Assembly: GCA_022072085.1 (NCBI GenBank)
Contig: JAJVII010000054.1
Span: 1 to 41,590 of the forward strand
Origin: Phycisphaerae bacterium
GTDB taxonomy: Bacteria > Planctomycetota > Phycisphaerae > JAJVII01
Direction: 5' to 3'
DNA: 41,590 nt
The notes under the pieces are model-generated. The model did not search any database. It was given only the letters and a program-made list of their open reading frames with translations, and was not told where the DNA came from. Of this stretch, positions 8,279 through 16,238 are shown in pieces. The position numbers were made by a program, and so were the translations under genes. The first letter of the stretch is position 1, and each line of letters opens with the position of its first letter.

Positions 8279-9283
8279 CTAGATCAGCACCCGCTCGCCT
8301 TCACGCAGCGACGGGTCGTCTTCATTGCGGCTTGCGAAGTAGCGACGAATGGCGTCGCGCAGGCCCGGCTTGTCCGGGGTGAGCTGGTAGACGCCCTGCC
8401 AGTCGCGGAACAGGTCGGTGTGCGGGTCGAACGCATGGTCGCGCAGAATCGTCCACCGGCTGCCATAGCCGCGGCGCGACTTGGAGCCGTGGAAGTAGTG
8501 GATCGCATGGTTGGGCAGGTAGCCGATGTTGCCCTTCATCCCGGCCGCCCGTTTCTGCCAGACGTGGATCGCCCGGCGATACTCCGCCCGGCAGCCCTCA
8601 GTCTCGGGGCGGTGGTCGGCGAACCCGGCCAGCCCGGCGGCCATGTACCAGTCGCCGCTGCCGAGGATGCAGGTGTCCAGCAGGCTGCCGACCGTCTCGA
8701 ACGCGGATCGCCGGAACGCCCAAGCCCCGCCAGGCGAGCCGCCGCGATAGCCGGAGGGTGGTCGGCCCATCCGCTCGATCCAGTTGTAGGCGAACGACGG
8801 CACGACCGACATCGGCCGGTGGTCGTTGGTCAGGTCCGAGTAGCTGGAGAACAACTGGACGAAGTCGTAGTGCTGGAGCAGGTGGATCGCCTCCAGCGCC
8901 CAGTCGCGCCGGGTCATGTGGAAGTCGCCGTCGACGTAGGCCCCGTATTCCCAGTCGGACGGGAATCGGCTGATCACCAGGTTCAGCACGTTTTCCTTGT
9001 GCCAGAGCTGGGCCGAGGTGCGGAGCTGGACGTCGTCGGCGTGACCCTCATGGGTGACCTCGAATGGCCGGTCGCCATAGGCAAGCTCGCCGACATACAA
9101 CTTAACGTTGGGCGATGCGGCCATGTGCCGGCGGAAGTCGTTGAACAGCCGCCGGCGGCGTTCCCAACGTTGCGGATTGATGTAGGCCGACGCCACGTGC
9201 AACGTGGCCGTCTCGGACCACGGGCCGGAAGCGTAGTGAACGTCGGGGTGATGCAGACCATGATTGACATGCTGGTGGTTCAC
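8279..9283 (-). CDS. GT-A-fold glycosyltransferase-like protein
   Basis: This 334-aa protein shows a GT-A glycosyltransferase layout. An N-terminal nucleotide-binding half ends in 'YVDGDFH', where Asp-Gly-Asp at 118-120 fits the metal/nucleotide-sugar DxD motif. A 'GGAWAFRRSAFETVG' segment at 185-199 resembles the acceptor-side motif of galactosyltransferase-type enzymes, and 'GSGDWYM' at 208-214 fits the following catalytic loop. There is no signal peptide or membrane helix, so it should act in the cytoplasm. The GTG start overlaps the upstream stop (GTGA). On a phage-like element it could glycosylate modified DNA bases, a virion protein or host surface precursors; nearby DNA methyltransferases make DNA decoration worth considering, but the acceptor is unknown. 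Confidence 0.7.
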   Translation of the reverse strand: MNHQHVNHGLHHPDVHYASGPWSETATLHVASAYINPQRWERRRRLFNDFRRHMAASPNVKLYVGELAYGDRPFEVTHEGHADDVQLRTSAQLWHKENVLNLVISRFPSDWEYGAYVDGDFHMTRRDWALEAIHLLQHYDFVQLFSSYSDLTNDHRPMSVVPSFAYNWIERMGRPPSGYRGGSPGGAWAFRRSAFETVGSLLDTCILGSGDWYMAAGLAGFADHRPETEGCRAEYRRAIHVWQKRAAGMKGNIGYLPNHAIHYFHGSKSRRGYGSRWTILRDHAFDPHTDLFRDWQGVYQLTPDKPGLRDAIRRYFASRNEDDPSLREGERVLI

Positions 9284-9531
9284 TTCTTCTCCTTCGTGAC
9301 GATCTCAAAGACGGCCGACCGCGAACTGCCGGGCCGCGCGCCGATCTGACAGAGCTTGCCGGCGGCGATCAGCGAGCGGACCCGCCGACGGACAGTCGTT
9401 TCTGATTCGCCGCCCAGGGCGACCATCTCGGCGATGGTCTTGCCGCGGCCGACTACAAGCGGCTGCCGCGGGACGAGAAGTTCAGCCCACGCCTGCCGCA
9501 GGTCGGTTTCGGTTATGGTTCGCCTGGCCAC
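9280..9531 (-). CDS. Small winged-helix/HTH protein, 83 aa
   Basis: The pattern 'GKTIAEMVALGGESETTVRRRVRSLIAAGKLCQIG' (about residues 29-63; shown here only as a motif summary: Thr-Ile-Ala-Glu, then Glu-Thr-Thr-Val-Arg-Arg-Arg, then Gly-Lys-Leu) is a helix-turn-helix followed by a wing. I choose GTG 9531 because AAGGAG lies 5 bp upstream; the frame extends to 9564 but that part overlaps the preceding gene. Its stop overlaps the glycosyltransferase start. A local transcription regulator or replication accessory protein would fit; no target can be deduced. Confidence 0.65.
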   Translation of the reverse strand: MARRTITETDLRQAWAELLVPRQPLVVGRGKTIAEMVALGGESETTVRRRVRSLIAAGKLCQIGARPGSSRSAVFEIVTKEKK

Positions 9532-9533
9532 GA

Positions 9534-9728
9534 TCACTCCTTCCGCCGGGTCGCCTGATCGCAAACCGTCTGAAGCGCGGCCTTCGCCTCGTCGTTGAGC
9601 AGGTCGAGCATGTTGCCATCAGGCCGCCAGCGGCAGACCATGACGGATCGCGTTTCGCCGCCGGCCTTGAAGCGGACCATCACGGCGACGTTGATCAGAT
9701 AGGTCTCGTTGGGATCGAACAGCTTCAT
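9534..9728 (-). CDS. Hypothetical protein, 64 aa
   Basis: The ATG at 9728 overlaps the stop of the phosphoesterase gene (ATGA), and the stop is 2 bp before the next GTG. The predicted product is a short beta-beta-alpha-looking protein with an internal Val/Met-rich strand and a Leu-rich C-terminal helix. It has no recognisable motif. The tight packing in the operon is the main evidence that it is real. Confidence 0.6.
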   Translation of the reverse strand: MKLFDPNETYLINVAVMVRFKAGGETRSVMVCRWRPDGNMLDLLNDEAKAALQTVCDQATRRKE

Positions 9729-10567
9729 AGCTTCACCGCCTTCGGCCGCTGGGGTGAACGCACCCAGTGACGGGTGTAAAGGTCTGAATCGCCCTGACGG
9801 ATCACGCTGCCGCCGATCTGGGGCAGGGACTGGCGGGCGCCGGGAATGCGGAACGAGTAGGGCGTCTTGAGCTGCCACGCCGGGCAGGTGAAGGCGATGC
9901 CGTAGCCCAGGCTGGTCGGAACGCGAACCTCGATATGGCGGTGACGGTGGCCGCGAACAAGAACATCGGGCGGGCGCTGCCGCCAGCGCCCGGCCTCCGT
10001 ATAGGCCTCGGCCAGTTCACGCATGACGGCCGTGGACTCGTACGCTTGGCTGCCGGTCGTGCCGATGTGATGCGTGGCATGCACCAGCCCGCGGCCCAAC
10101 TCGATCCACGCCTCCCAGCGAGCGTGCCGGCCGTCTTCATCCGGCACAGCGCCCAGCCTCTTGGCGAGCCGCTCTTCCTCGACGCCGCTGGGCCCGACGT
10201 GGGCCTGTGTGCCGCGGATCATGTAAAGCCGGCCATCGCAACGATCTGCAACCGGGCGGAGCACGAGATGGGCGATCTCGGCCTGGTCCTCCAGATTGTG
10301 GGATACCTGCGACGTGCTGCCGTGGTGAACGCCGTCGATGGTGTCACCCAGGACCAGCACCGCGTAGGGCTCGCTGTGACACGCTTCCGGCACCCAGCGG
10401 TCCCAGAACTCGCACCACCACGACCAGACGATCCGCTGGAGCTTGGAGGGCGAATAGTGCCCGCCGTCGTCCAGCGGCGTCAGCACATTGGGGTGGAGCC
10501 CCAGCCGGCAGCCGCAGTGAAGGTCGGATACGACGACTAGGTTGTTGATGGGGTTGGGTTTGGCCAT
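9725..10567 (-). CDS. Calcineurin-like metallophosphoesterase
   Basis: The 280-aa protein carries all five blocks of the metallophosphoesterase fold: Asp15-x-His17 ('SDLHCG'), 'GDTIDG' with Asp75, 'RGTQAH' at 118-123 in place of the usual GNH(D/E), 'HATHHIG' at 163-169, and 'GHRHRH' at 206-211. These bind two metal ions and cleave phosphoesters. Known members act on nucleic acids, nucleotides or phosphoproteins, and phage members are often DNA-processing or nucleotide enzymes. There is no signal peptide, so it is cytoplasmic. The third block has Gly-Thr-Gln where Gly-Asn-His is usual, which may alter activity. The substrate is not predictable. Confidence 0.8.
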   Translation of the reverse strand: MAKPNPINNLVVVSDLHCGCRLGLHPNVLTPLDDGGHYSPSKLQRIVWSWWCEFWDRWVPEACHSEPYAVLVLGDTIDGVHHGSTSQVSHNLEDQAEIAHLVLRPVADRCDGRLYMIRGTQAHVGPSGVEEERLAKRLGAVPDEDGRHARWEAWIELGRGLVHATHHIGTTGSQAYESTAVMRELAEAYTEAGRWRQRPPDVLVRGHRHRHIEVRVPTSLGYGIAFTCPAWQLKTPYSFRIPGARQSLPQIGGSVIRQGDSDLYTRHWVRSPQRPKAVKL

Positions 10568-10571
10568 GATT

Positions 10572-10721
10572 TCACCAGAAGATCAGTGTGTTGCTGGCGG
10601 CGAACAGCAGGGAGATTGCGCCCTCGCGAGGCCGGCCGCAGACAAGCCCCGCTATACCCATGACGGCCAGGACGGCGACGTTGACGAGCATCGTCAGCCG
10701 ATAAACCTGTGGGAAGCTCAT
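10572..10721 (-). CDS. Small two-helix membrane protein, 49 aa
   Basis: The ATG at 10721 overlaps the stop of the preceding gene (ATGA), and the stop is 4 bp before the phosphoesterase start. The translation has two hydrophobic stretches (about residues 9-27 and 34-49) separated by a short basic/acidic turn (Gly-Arg-Pro-Arg-Glu). It ends in Leu-Ile-Phe-Trp. This topology fits a minimal holin or spanin-like partner, especially with a 3D-domain lipoprotein three genes upstream, but small membrane proteins are too simple to assign. It fills what would otherwise be a 150-bp gap in a densely packed operon. Confidence 0.6.
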   Translation of the reverse strand: MSFPQVYRLTMLVNVAVLAVMGIAGLVCGRPREGAISLLFAASNTLIFW

Positions 10722-11152
10722 GGCTTGCCTCGGGCTTCGCGCAGGCGGACGGCCGCCTCCTGATATTTCTCCGCGATCCAGTCCTCGGTTTCATGGCAGA
10801 TGTCGCTGGCGACTTCCTGCTGTTTGGCTGTCGTCGTCGGCAGGTGTCGCGCGGCAGCACCAATGTCGTTGGCTCCAGCGTAGAACAGCGCTATGACCTT
10901 CTTGATTGTCCCAGCGGCAATCTCAGTGGAATCCTCCTCGTTCTCGACGATTCCAGCGACGATCTGATCGGCGAAGATGCCCCAATCGCCGCGAATGGCA
11001 TTCAGCGCGTCGGCGATCACCTGGCCGATGCTGAATCCTCCGTCCGATTCGATACTGTCCATCCACAGGTTGCGGTCGACTTGGACCGCCTCGCCGTTGA
11101 AGGCAATGCGAATGGAGAGTTTTACCGGCTCATCAACACTCTCGTCAGTCAT
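10718..11152 (-). CDS. Hypothetical acidic protein, 144 aa
   Basis: An AGGAG lies about 6 bp before ATG 11152. The product is acidic with a beta-rich first third (residues 10-30) and a helical remainder with a charged C-terminal helix (about 110-140). There are no cysteines arranged for metal, no transmembrane segment and no known catalytic motif. It overlaps the small membrane protein gene downstream. I do not recognise the family. Confidence 0.65.
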   Translation of the reverse strand: MTDESVDEPVKLSIRIAFNGEAVQVDRNLWMDSIESDGGFSIGQVIADALNAIRGDWGIFADQIVAGIVENEEDSTEIAAGTIKKVIALFYAGANDIGAAARHLPTTTAKQQEVASDICHETEDWIAEKYQEAAVRLREARGKP

Positions 11153-11165
11153 TCTGTTCTCCTGG

Positions 11166-11474
11166 TTAAGCGATCACCCCGGGTAGTCGCAATCGCAGCA
11201 GGTTGATGACGTGGGTCAGCAGGTGGTCGCGTATCTCGCCCGCGACATACTTGTCGATTAGGTCTGCGTACGCCGGGCTGTGGACCAGGTCGCGGATCAC
11301 CTGCGGATTGGCCGCCAAGCCCGGCGGGTACGCTTCGTTCCGGCGGAATATCACCGCCCGCTCCATGTCGGCGGCCTCGGCCGTCGCCTCGATGGCGGCG
11401 GTGACGATCCTGGCTGTCGCCTGGCGGGCGAACTTGAGCATCTCGGTCGAACTGTCGGTCTGTGTTTCAGTCAT
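11166..11474 (-). CDS. Hypothetical helical protein, 102 aa
   Basis: ATG 11474 overlaps the stop of the 3D-domain lipoprotein gene (ATGA) and is preferred to an in-frame upstream codon at 11510 that lies inside that gene. The product is Ala/Thr-rich and helical throughout, with a Pro-Pro-Gly turn near the middle and a Leu-rich C-terminus. It shows no known motif. It sits between the lipoprotein gene and the 144-aa acidic protein gene in the same operon. Confidence 0.6.
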   Translation of the reverse strand: MTETQTDSSTEMLKFARQATARIVTAAIEATAEAADMERAVIFRRNEAYPPGLAANPQVIRDLVHSPAYADLIDKYVAGEIRDHLLTHVINLLRLRLPGVIA

Positions 11475-11962
11475 GGTCGCTCCAGTTTCAAGATGGTGAC
11501 GGGCAGCCACCGCACGCCCCAGGCCCGGGCCTGCTCGTGGCTTGGGAAGAACACATCGATACGCTGGCCGTGAATCGCACCCCCACGATCAAGCACGGGG
11601 ACCGGCCGGCCGCCGGCGTAGCCGGGCACGGAGACCAGCGTGCCGAACGGGACAGACCTGTCCGCCGCGACGAAGTGCCCGCCGTTGGTCGAGACGGGCT
11701 GGCCGCTGGCGGTAATGCCGCGGACGAGCGGGCCGCAACATTGCCGGCAGGCGCAATAGGCGGTCACCCGCATCAGGATCACGACATCAGGCGCACGCTC
11801 ACCCGCTACCGGCCCGCTCGTCGGGTAAGAGCTGGCGCTCGGTGCGTGGCGATCCTCCGCGGTTGGCTCGGACCGGCCGGCGCATTGACTGCCCGAGCTC
11901 CGGCACGCAGATGGCCAGGCGAGCAGGGCGGCGGCGAAGACTACGTGCGGGAGGGCCTTCAT
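11471..11962 (-). CDS. 3D-domain lipoprotein, probable cell-wall-acting protein
   Basis: The 163-aa product starts with a basic, hydrophobic signal sequence ending in a lipobox-like Pro-Ser-Ala-Cys20. A low-complexity linker follows. The C-terminal 3D domain (about 63-160) has its three hallmark aspartates at D101 ('AADRSVPFGT'), D125 ('LDRGGAI') and D136 ('RIDVFF'). Related domains occur in MltA-type lytic transglycosylases and Rpf-like proteins that act on peptidoglycan. A Cys-x-Cys-x2-Cys-Cys cluster at 70-76 is also visible. The ATG at 11962 overlaps the upstream stop. In this element it could help lysis or modify the host envelope. Confidence 0.75.
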   Translation of the reverse strand: MKALPHVVFAAALLAWPSACRSSGSQCAGRSEPTAEDRHAPSASSYPTSGPVAGERAPDVVILMRVTAYCACRQCCGPLVRGITASGQPVSTNGGHFVAADRSVPFGTLVSVPGYAGGRPVPVLDRGGAIHGQRIDVFFPSHEQARAWGVRWLPVTILKLERP

Positions 11963-12828
11963 TCCTCGTCCCCCTCGACGATGGCCAGCGTCCGGGCGTA
12001 GCCGGCGATGTCCACGAGGTTGTCCCGCCGGTGGGCGAACGACTCGCGGGCGAGCTTCAGGCCGACCATGCACCGGCCGACGTCCGCGGCGTCAAGGACG
12101 GCGTCGTCGACCAGCTTGCCAGCCAGCACGACGTTCCAGATGTCGGCGATGCGGCCGAAGTTGTCGGTCGGGTGCCCGTAGGCCTGCCGGCGATCAGTGG
12201 ACGTGATCTCGGCCGCCTCGGCGAGGATGGGGCGTTCGCCCGTCCCCGCTGCCGGCGGAACGCCAACGGCGGACACTACGCCGAGGGCCAGCGCGGCCCT
12301 CAGGAGCTCCACCTCGGCCCGCTGGGGCGACCAGGGCTCGATGCGCCAGTCGAATGGCTTGCCGGTGACGCTCCATTTCGCCGGCTCGACAGTCAGCAGA
12401 TCGCGCTTCTCGGTGAGGAGCAGGCGGGTGTCTATCTCCTTGACAGCCTGCTCGCATTCGTCCGACATCGGCCAGGGCAGATTGAACCGCTTGGCAATGG
12501 CCTCCTGGACGCGAAGCTCGACGCCCTCGACACGCATCACCGAGCCGTCGTCCTGGATCAGGCAGGTCCGCTGCTTGATCGGCCGGGCGATGTCGTTGAT
12601 GTAGGCCTCGGCCGCGTCGTGCATCAAGCCGAATGCCCGGAACTCCGGCGGGCACTCCCGCGCGACGAGCACGGAATGCTGGGCTACGCTGTAGAACTGC
12701 CGGGTGTGGCCGGTGAACCGGCACAGCCCGGCCAGGGCGTGGGCGATGTCGTGAATGTCGATCTGGTCCGCCTCCGGCGCGAACGGGAACATCTGCCGAC
12801 CGGTGTAGGTCTGTATCCAAGGTCCCAT
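11959..12828 (-). CDS. HD-domain phosphohydrolase fused to a DUF6378-like domain
   Basis: The N-terminal half is an HD hydrolase of the kind that removes phosphate from nucleotides: His30 and His51 are followed by His70-Asp71 and Asp79, within the typical 'FYSVAQHSV' and 'HDAAEAY' blocks. The C-terminal part (about 200-285) has the pattern 'ILAEAAEITS..R..YGHP..NF.RIA' and 'LKLARE...HRDNLVDIAGYA', which matches the phage domain DUF6378. Both are commonly single proteins on phages, so the fusion suggests they act on the same substrate, probably deoxynucleotides. The gene overlaps its upstream neighbour as TGATG. Confidence 0.8.
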   Translation of the reverse strand: MGPWIQTYTGRQMFPFAPEADQIDIHDIAHALAGLCRFTGHTRQFYSVAQHSVLVARECPPEFRAFGLMHDAAEAYINDIARPIKQRTCLIQDDGSVMRVEGVELRVQEAIAKRFNLPWPMSDECEQAVKEIDTRLLLTEKRDLLTVEPAKWSVTGKPFDWRIEPWSPQRAEVELLRAALALGVVSAVGVPPAAGTGERPILAEAAEITSTDRRQAYGHPTDNFGRIADIWNVVLAGKLVDDAVLDAADVGRCMVGLKLARESFAHRRDNLVDIAGYARTLAIVEGDEE

Positions 12829-13157
12829 CAGTTGGCCTCCATGTTGGGGATTGCGCTGCCGATTGCCGTCCGCACGTCGTCAACGGACCGTGCCAGCACA
12901 TAGAGCCCGCCGAACCGTTCGATCATCCGCTGGAAGTTGGCCTGGTCCTCGCTCTGACGGCCGTCGGGCGACTTGACCTCGATCTCGATCCGCCGGCCAT
13001 CGGGCAGGATGCCGGTGATGTCCGCCTGGCCCGGCACGCCGAACCGCACAACCCGCCGACCGATCCGGGCGACCCCGACGTTCGCCCGCCAGATGCGAAG
13101 GTCAGGCCGGGTGCCGAAGGCGCGGAGGATGGCGTTCTGGATCTGCTTCTCAGTCAT
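12828..13157 (-). CDS. VRR-NUC domain nuclease
   Basis: This 109-aa protein matches the stand-alone VRR-NUC version of the PD-(D/E)XK nuclease fold: 'GVPGQADI' supplies the Asp, 'RIEIEVKSP' the Glu and Lys, and 'QSEDQANF' a downstream Gln. Such proteins are widespread on phages and are thought to cut branched DNA during replication or recombination. ATG 13157 overlaps the preceding stop (ATGA). Open frame continues far upstream but only as a shadow of the neighbouring gene. It sits next to an SF2 helicase, the usual partner of this nuclease on phages. Confidence 0.85.
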   Translation of the reverse strand: MTEKQIQNAILRAFGTRPDLRIWRANVGVARIGRRVVRFGVPGQADITGILPDGRRIEIEVKSPDGRQSEDQANFQRMIERFGGLYVLARSVDDVRTAIGSAIPNMEAN

Positions 13158-13390
13158 GACGCCAGCACCTCCTTCGGGTCCGGAGCCACGGCCGGCACCA
13201 TCAGGTCCTGGGGCAGCGGCGGTTCTTCTCCGTCCGGCCACGGCTCCAGGTAGCCCTCGTCGAGCATCCGACGATACATCACCAGGATGTGATGATCGCA
13301 GTAGCGCCAGCCCGGCCGGGCGGGCTCGCAGCAGCCCTCGAACTGGCAGGGCTTGAGGTCCATGTCTGTGCTGATTGCCGTCTCGCTCAT
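13154..13390 (-). CDS. Small Cys/His-rich protein, 78 aa
   Basis: Residues 15-34 hold C15, C20, C21, C31, H33 and H34, a plausible single zinc-binding site with a basic aromatic core (Pro-Gly-Trp-Arg-Tyr). The rest is acidic and Pro-rich. The ATG at 13390 overlaps the helicase stop (ATGA) and the stop overlaps the VRR-NUC start. It could be a nucleic-acid-binding accessory of these two enzymes; this is suggested only by position. Confidence 0.6.
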   Translation of the reverse strand: MSETAISTDMDLKPCQFEGCCEPARPGWRYCDHHILVMYRRMLDEGYLEPWPDGEEPPLPQDLMVPAVAPDPKEVLAS

Positions 13391-14970
13391 ACAGCCACCT
13401 CCTTGCGGGCCGCCCATCGCTCCCGCAGGTCTTCACGCCGCACGTCGCCGACGAACCCCTTTGGCCAGCAACCGAAGACGTCCCGGTAGCGATGCGACGC
13501 CCAGCCCGCCTTGAAGCCTTTGGCTTTGGCGACCTCGGTGAAGTGCTCGAAGACGGCCCGCTTCTGCTCAGCCGTGGCGTTAGGCGGGTCAATCAGATCG
13601 CCCGCGGCGAGCACTGGCTCGACGCCGAAGCGTTCCTTGAACCGGAAGAAGCTCCACCCCTCGCGATAGCCGCCCGCCTCGCGCTCCGCCTCCAGCGCGA
13701 TCCAGACCTGACGGCGATATTCGAAGTTGCTGTCGTCGAACTCGACGAGCCGGCCGGCCCCGTGAATGTCCGGACGCTCACGCTTGGGAGCATCCGCTGG
13801 CGTGGGCGCCCAGCCACACTCGGGGCACGCGAACCGCGTCGTCTCGAAGAACAGCCCACAGGCCCGGCAGCGGCGAAGGCCCAGCGGCTCGTCTGAGCCG
13901 ACCTTGCGGCTGCCGTCCAGCGAGTAGTTCAGCCGGCGAGTGACCAGGCCGTGGACGTGGTGATTGCCGGCGTGGTCCAGGACGATCGCGCCGTCCTTCC
14001 CGTCGCAGGCCCGCATCACCCGGCCGATCATCTGGAGATGAAGATTCAACGACGCGGAGGGCCGAGCGATGATCGCGCATTCCAGGGCCGGCAGGTCCCA
14101 GCCCTCGGTCAGTACCATGCAGTTGCTGACGACCTTGGTTTCGCCGGAGCGCAGCCGGGCCAGGATCGCGTCCCGTTCCTGGCGGGGCGTGCCGCCGTCC
14201 AGGTGCTGGGCGGGAACACTCGCCTGGCGGAACGCGGCGACGATGGCGTGGCTGTGCTGGATATCCACCGCAAAGACGACAGTGCGTTTCCCGGCGGCGT
14301 GTTTGATCCAGGTTGCGACGATGTCGGCGTTCAGTTCACCGGTGTTCGTCCGCCGGGCCAGCGCCCCGAGCTGGTAGTCGCCGGCGATCACCTTGATGCC
14401 CCGCAGGTCCGGCGACCGGGAGGCCCACACCTTCGGCCGGTGCAGGACGCCAGCGTCGCACAGCTCGCCGGGCCAGGCCGCGACGACAATCTCGCCGAAC
14501 AGGTCGCCCAGGCCCCGGCCGTCGAGTCGGAACGGCGTGGCCGTCAGGCCGACCACAGCAGCGGTCGGGTAGTGGTCGAGGACAGTCCGGTAGCTATCCG
14601 CCGTTGCGTGATGGCATTCGTCGATGACGATCAGACCGGCCGGCGGCGGCTGGCGGCGGACCAGCGTCTGGACCGACGCAACCTGCACCTGCGCCAGCGG
14701 GAATGGCGGATAGCCGGCCATGATGATGCCGGGGTTCAGCCCGGCGGCGAAGACGTGGCTGGCCGCCTGGTCGATCAGTTCCTTGCGGTGCGCCAGCCAG
14801 AGCGTTGGCACATTCAGCCGATTGACCAGGGCCGCGGCCATGACGGTCTTGCCGCTGCCGGTCGGCGCGACCAGGATCGGCCGGCAGGCCAGAGCCGAGA
14901 CTACGGCGTCGACAGTCCGCAGCTGGTAGTCGCGGAGTGCCAGGTTGTTGTTTGGAGCGACCATGTTCAC
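13387..14970 (-). CDS. SF2 DNA helicase (ResIII/DEAD-like)
   Basis: The 527-aa protein has a Q-like N-terminal motif ('LRDYQ'), Walker A 'APTGSGKT' at 35-42, Walker B Asp-Glu-Cys-His at 117-120, motif III Thr-Ala-Thr-Pro at 143-146, and motif VI 'QMIGRVMRA' in the second RecA-like domain. A four-cysteine ribbon ('CRACG...CPECG') follows at about 370-395, then a C-terminal domain of unknown function. Together with the VRR-NUC gene this is a standard phage replication/recombination pair. The start may be GTG 14970, overlapping the upstream stop as GTGA, or ATG 14964 two codons later. Confidence 0.9.
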   Translation of the reverse strand: MNMVAPNNNLALRDYQLRTVDAVVSALACRPILVAPTGSGKTVMAAALVNRLNVPTLWLAHRKELIDQAASHVFAAGLNPGIIMAGYPPFPLAQVQVASVQTLVRRQPPPAGLIVIDECHHATADSYRTVLDHYPTAAVVGLTATPFRLDGRGLGDLFGEIVVAAWPGELCDAGVLHRPKVWASRSPDLRGIKVIAGDYQLGALARRTNTGELNADIVATWIKHAAGKRTVVFAVDIQHSHAIVAAFRQASVPAQHLDGGTPRQERDAILARLRSGETKVVSNCMVLTEGWDLPALECAIIARPSASLNLHLQMIGRVMRACDGKDGAIVLDHAGNHHVHGLVTRRLNYSLDGSRKVGSDEPLGLRRCRACGLFFETTRFACPECGWAPTPADAPKRERPDIHGAGRLVEFDDSNFEYRRQVWIALEAEREAGGYREGWSFFRFKERFGVEPVLAAGDLIDPPNATAEQKRAVFEHFTEVAKAKGFKAGWASHRYRDVFGCWPKGFVGDVRREDLRERWAARKEVAV

Positions 14971-15308
14971 GCCACCGCCTCAAGCAGTTCACCTTCGACA
15001 GGCTCGGGGCCGAGCTCCTCCGCTTCCGCCTCGCCATCGGTCAGGCTCGGGCCGGCAACGCGCTGAGCGTGGGCCCGCATCCGCTCTTCATGGCCGGGGA
15101 AGTTGTTGCTCCCCGGCTGCTCGCCAACATCGCCGTGGATGGCGACGGTCGCCTTGCACAGCACCAGGACCACGCATCGCACGCAGATCGCCAGGTCCGC
15201 CGATGAAGGCGTTTCCGGCGAGGGCTGTCCGTCCGGGAGGTAGTGGATGGCCTCGTAGGTCAGCGGCCCGCCGCAGGTTGGGCATTTGTGTCCGTCGAGG
15301 GATTTCAT
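14967..15308 (-). CDS. Hypothetical zinc-ribbon protein, 113 aa
   Basis: ATG 15308 is preceded by AGGAG at about 9 bp. Residues 9-45 form a likely zinc ribbon with C9, C12, C42 and C45. The C-terminal third is strongly acidic (many Glu). Nothing else is recognisable. It precedes the helicase gene, with which it overlaps by 4 bp, so it may be a helicase accessory or small regulator. Confidence 0.6.
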   Translation of the reverse strand: MKSLDGHKCPTCGGPLTYEAIHYLPDGQPSPETPSSADLAICVRCVVLVLCKATVAIHGDVGEQPGSNNFPGHEERMRAHAQRVAGPSLTDGEAEAEELGPEPVEGELLEAVA

Positions 15309-15378
15309 GGGACAGTACTCCTGGGCCAAACCGGGCGGGGGTCTGCTCCCCGCCCGGCCAGCCCGTGACACGGGACGA

Positions 15379-16191
15379 TCAGAACGGCGTGATGTGGTTG
15401 GGCCCCTCGTCCCGCATCATCGCCCAGTCCGCCGCCGACAGGTCGGCGGGTTGCTTGCCGGGGAACAGCTGGGCCAGCACCGCGAACCATTCGGCCTCGG
15501 TCTGTTCCTGCGTCAGCGGCTTGCCGTCGCGGTCGAGGCAGTGCTTGGTGAACTCGGCCCAGGCCTGCTCCATCGTGGCCTCGGGGGCGGTGCCCGTCGG
15601 CGGGTTAGAACCTGATCCACTCGCCGGTGCGCTGGCATTGGACCCAGCCGTGGAGGTAGGGCGCGTCGCCGGCGCGGGCTTTGCCGGTAGGGTCGGCCGG
15701 GCGGCCGACGGCTTGGGCGCCGGGGCCGGAGAGCCACCCGCCAGCGCCCTGAACTTGGCGCCGAGGCGGGTGGTGATCGAGCGGCGCGAGTTGTCGTCCG
15801 CCTTGGGCACGTCCCGCGGCGTGGCGTCCTCGGCGTCGACGAACTGCACCTTGATCCGCTGCTTGCCCTCGTACTCCTCGAAGCCCAGCTTGACCTGGAC
15901 AAGCAGCCCGCTGAGGTCAGCGTCCTGGAGCCAGAACGGGTCGCGGCCATCCCAGCCGAAGGCGGCCTTCAGCGAGTCGATGGTGACCTGGTTGATCGAG
16001 CCGTCCTTTTTCTCCAAGTAGTGGTAGCCGCTGATCTCGAAGTCCTCGTCAACGTCGGCCCACTCGCCGTTGACCAGTTCGGCGACGGGCTTGTACTGGC
16101 AGACGAACGTCGCCAGGTTGTTCGGCCCGGTCTCGGCCACGCCGTGGTCGGCGATGGTCGCCTTGAATCTGCCTTCACGATTCGGAAGCAT
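15379..16191 (-). CDS. DUF669-like phage protein, probable ssDNA-binding partner of the RecA-like ATPase
   Basis: The 270-aa protein has a beta-rich N-terminal domain (about 1-125), a long Pro/Ala/Ser linker (about 152-206) and a short helical C-terminal tail ending in acidic residues and Phe. In phages a gene of the DUF669 type usually follows a RecA-like AAA ATPase gene, as here, and is thought to bind single-stranded DNA. The flexible linker and acidic tip are also typical of ssDNA-binding proteins. ATG 16191 has AAGGAG 7 bp upstream; longer frames overlap the ATPase gene. The family match is from overall pattern only. Confidence 0.6.
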   Translation of the reverse strand: MLPNREGRFKATIADHGVAETGPNNLATFVCQYKPVAELVNGEWADVDEDFEISGYHYLEKKDGSINQVTIDSLKAAFGWDGRDPFWLQDADLSGLLVQVKLGFEEYEGKQRIKVQFVDAEDATPRDVPKADDNSRRSITTRLGAKFRALAGGSPAPAPKPSAARPTLPAKPAPATRPTSTAGSNASAPASGSGSNPPTGTAPEATMEQAWAEFTKHCLDRDGKPLTQEQTEAEWFAVLAQLFPGKQPADLSAADWAMMRDEGPNHITPF

Positions 16192-16238
16192 CGAATGTCT
16201 CCTTGCGGTTTGCGGTCGTTGGAGGAATTGCTGCCGGC

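Noticed and set aside
10537-10863. 108-codon minus-strand frame over the small membrane protein and its upstream neighbour
   Set aside because: It overlaps two better genes that have stop/start overlaps, and its product is Arg/Ser/Pro-rich.
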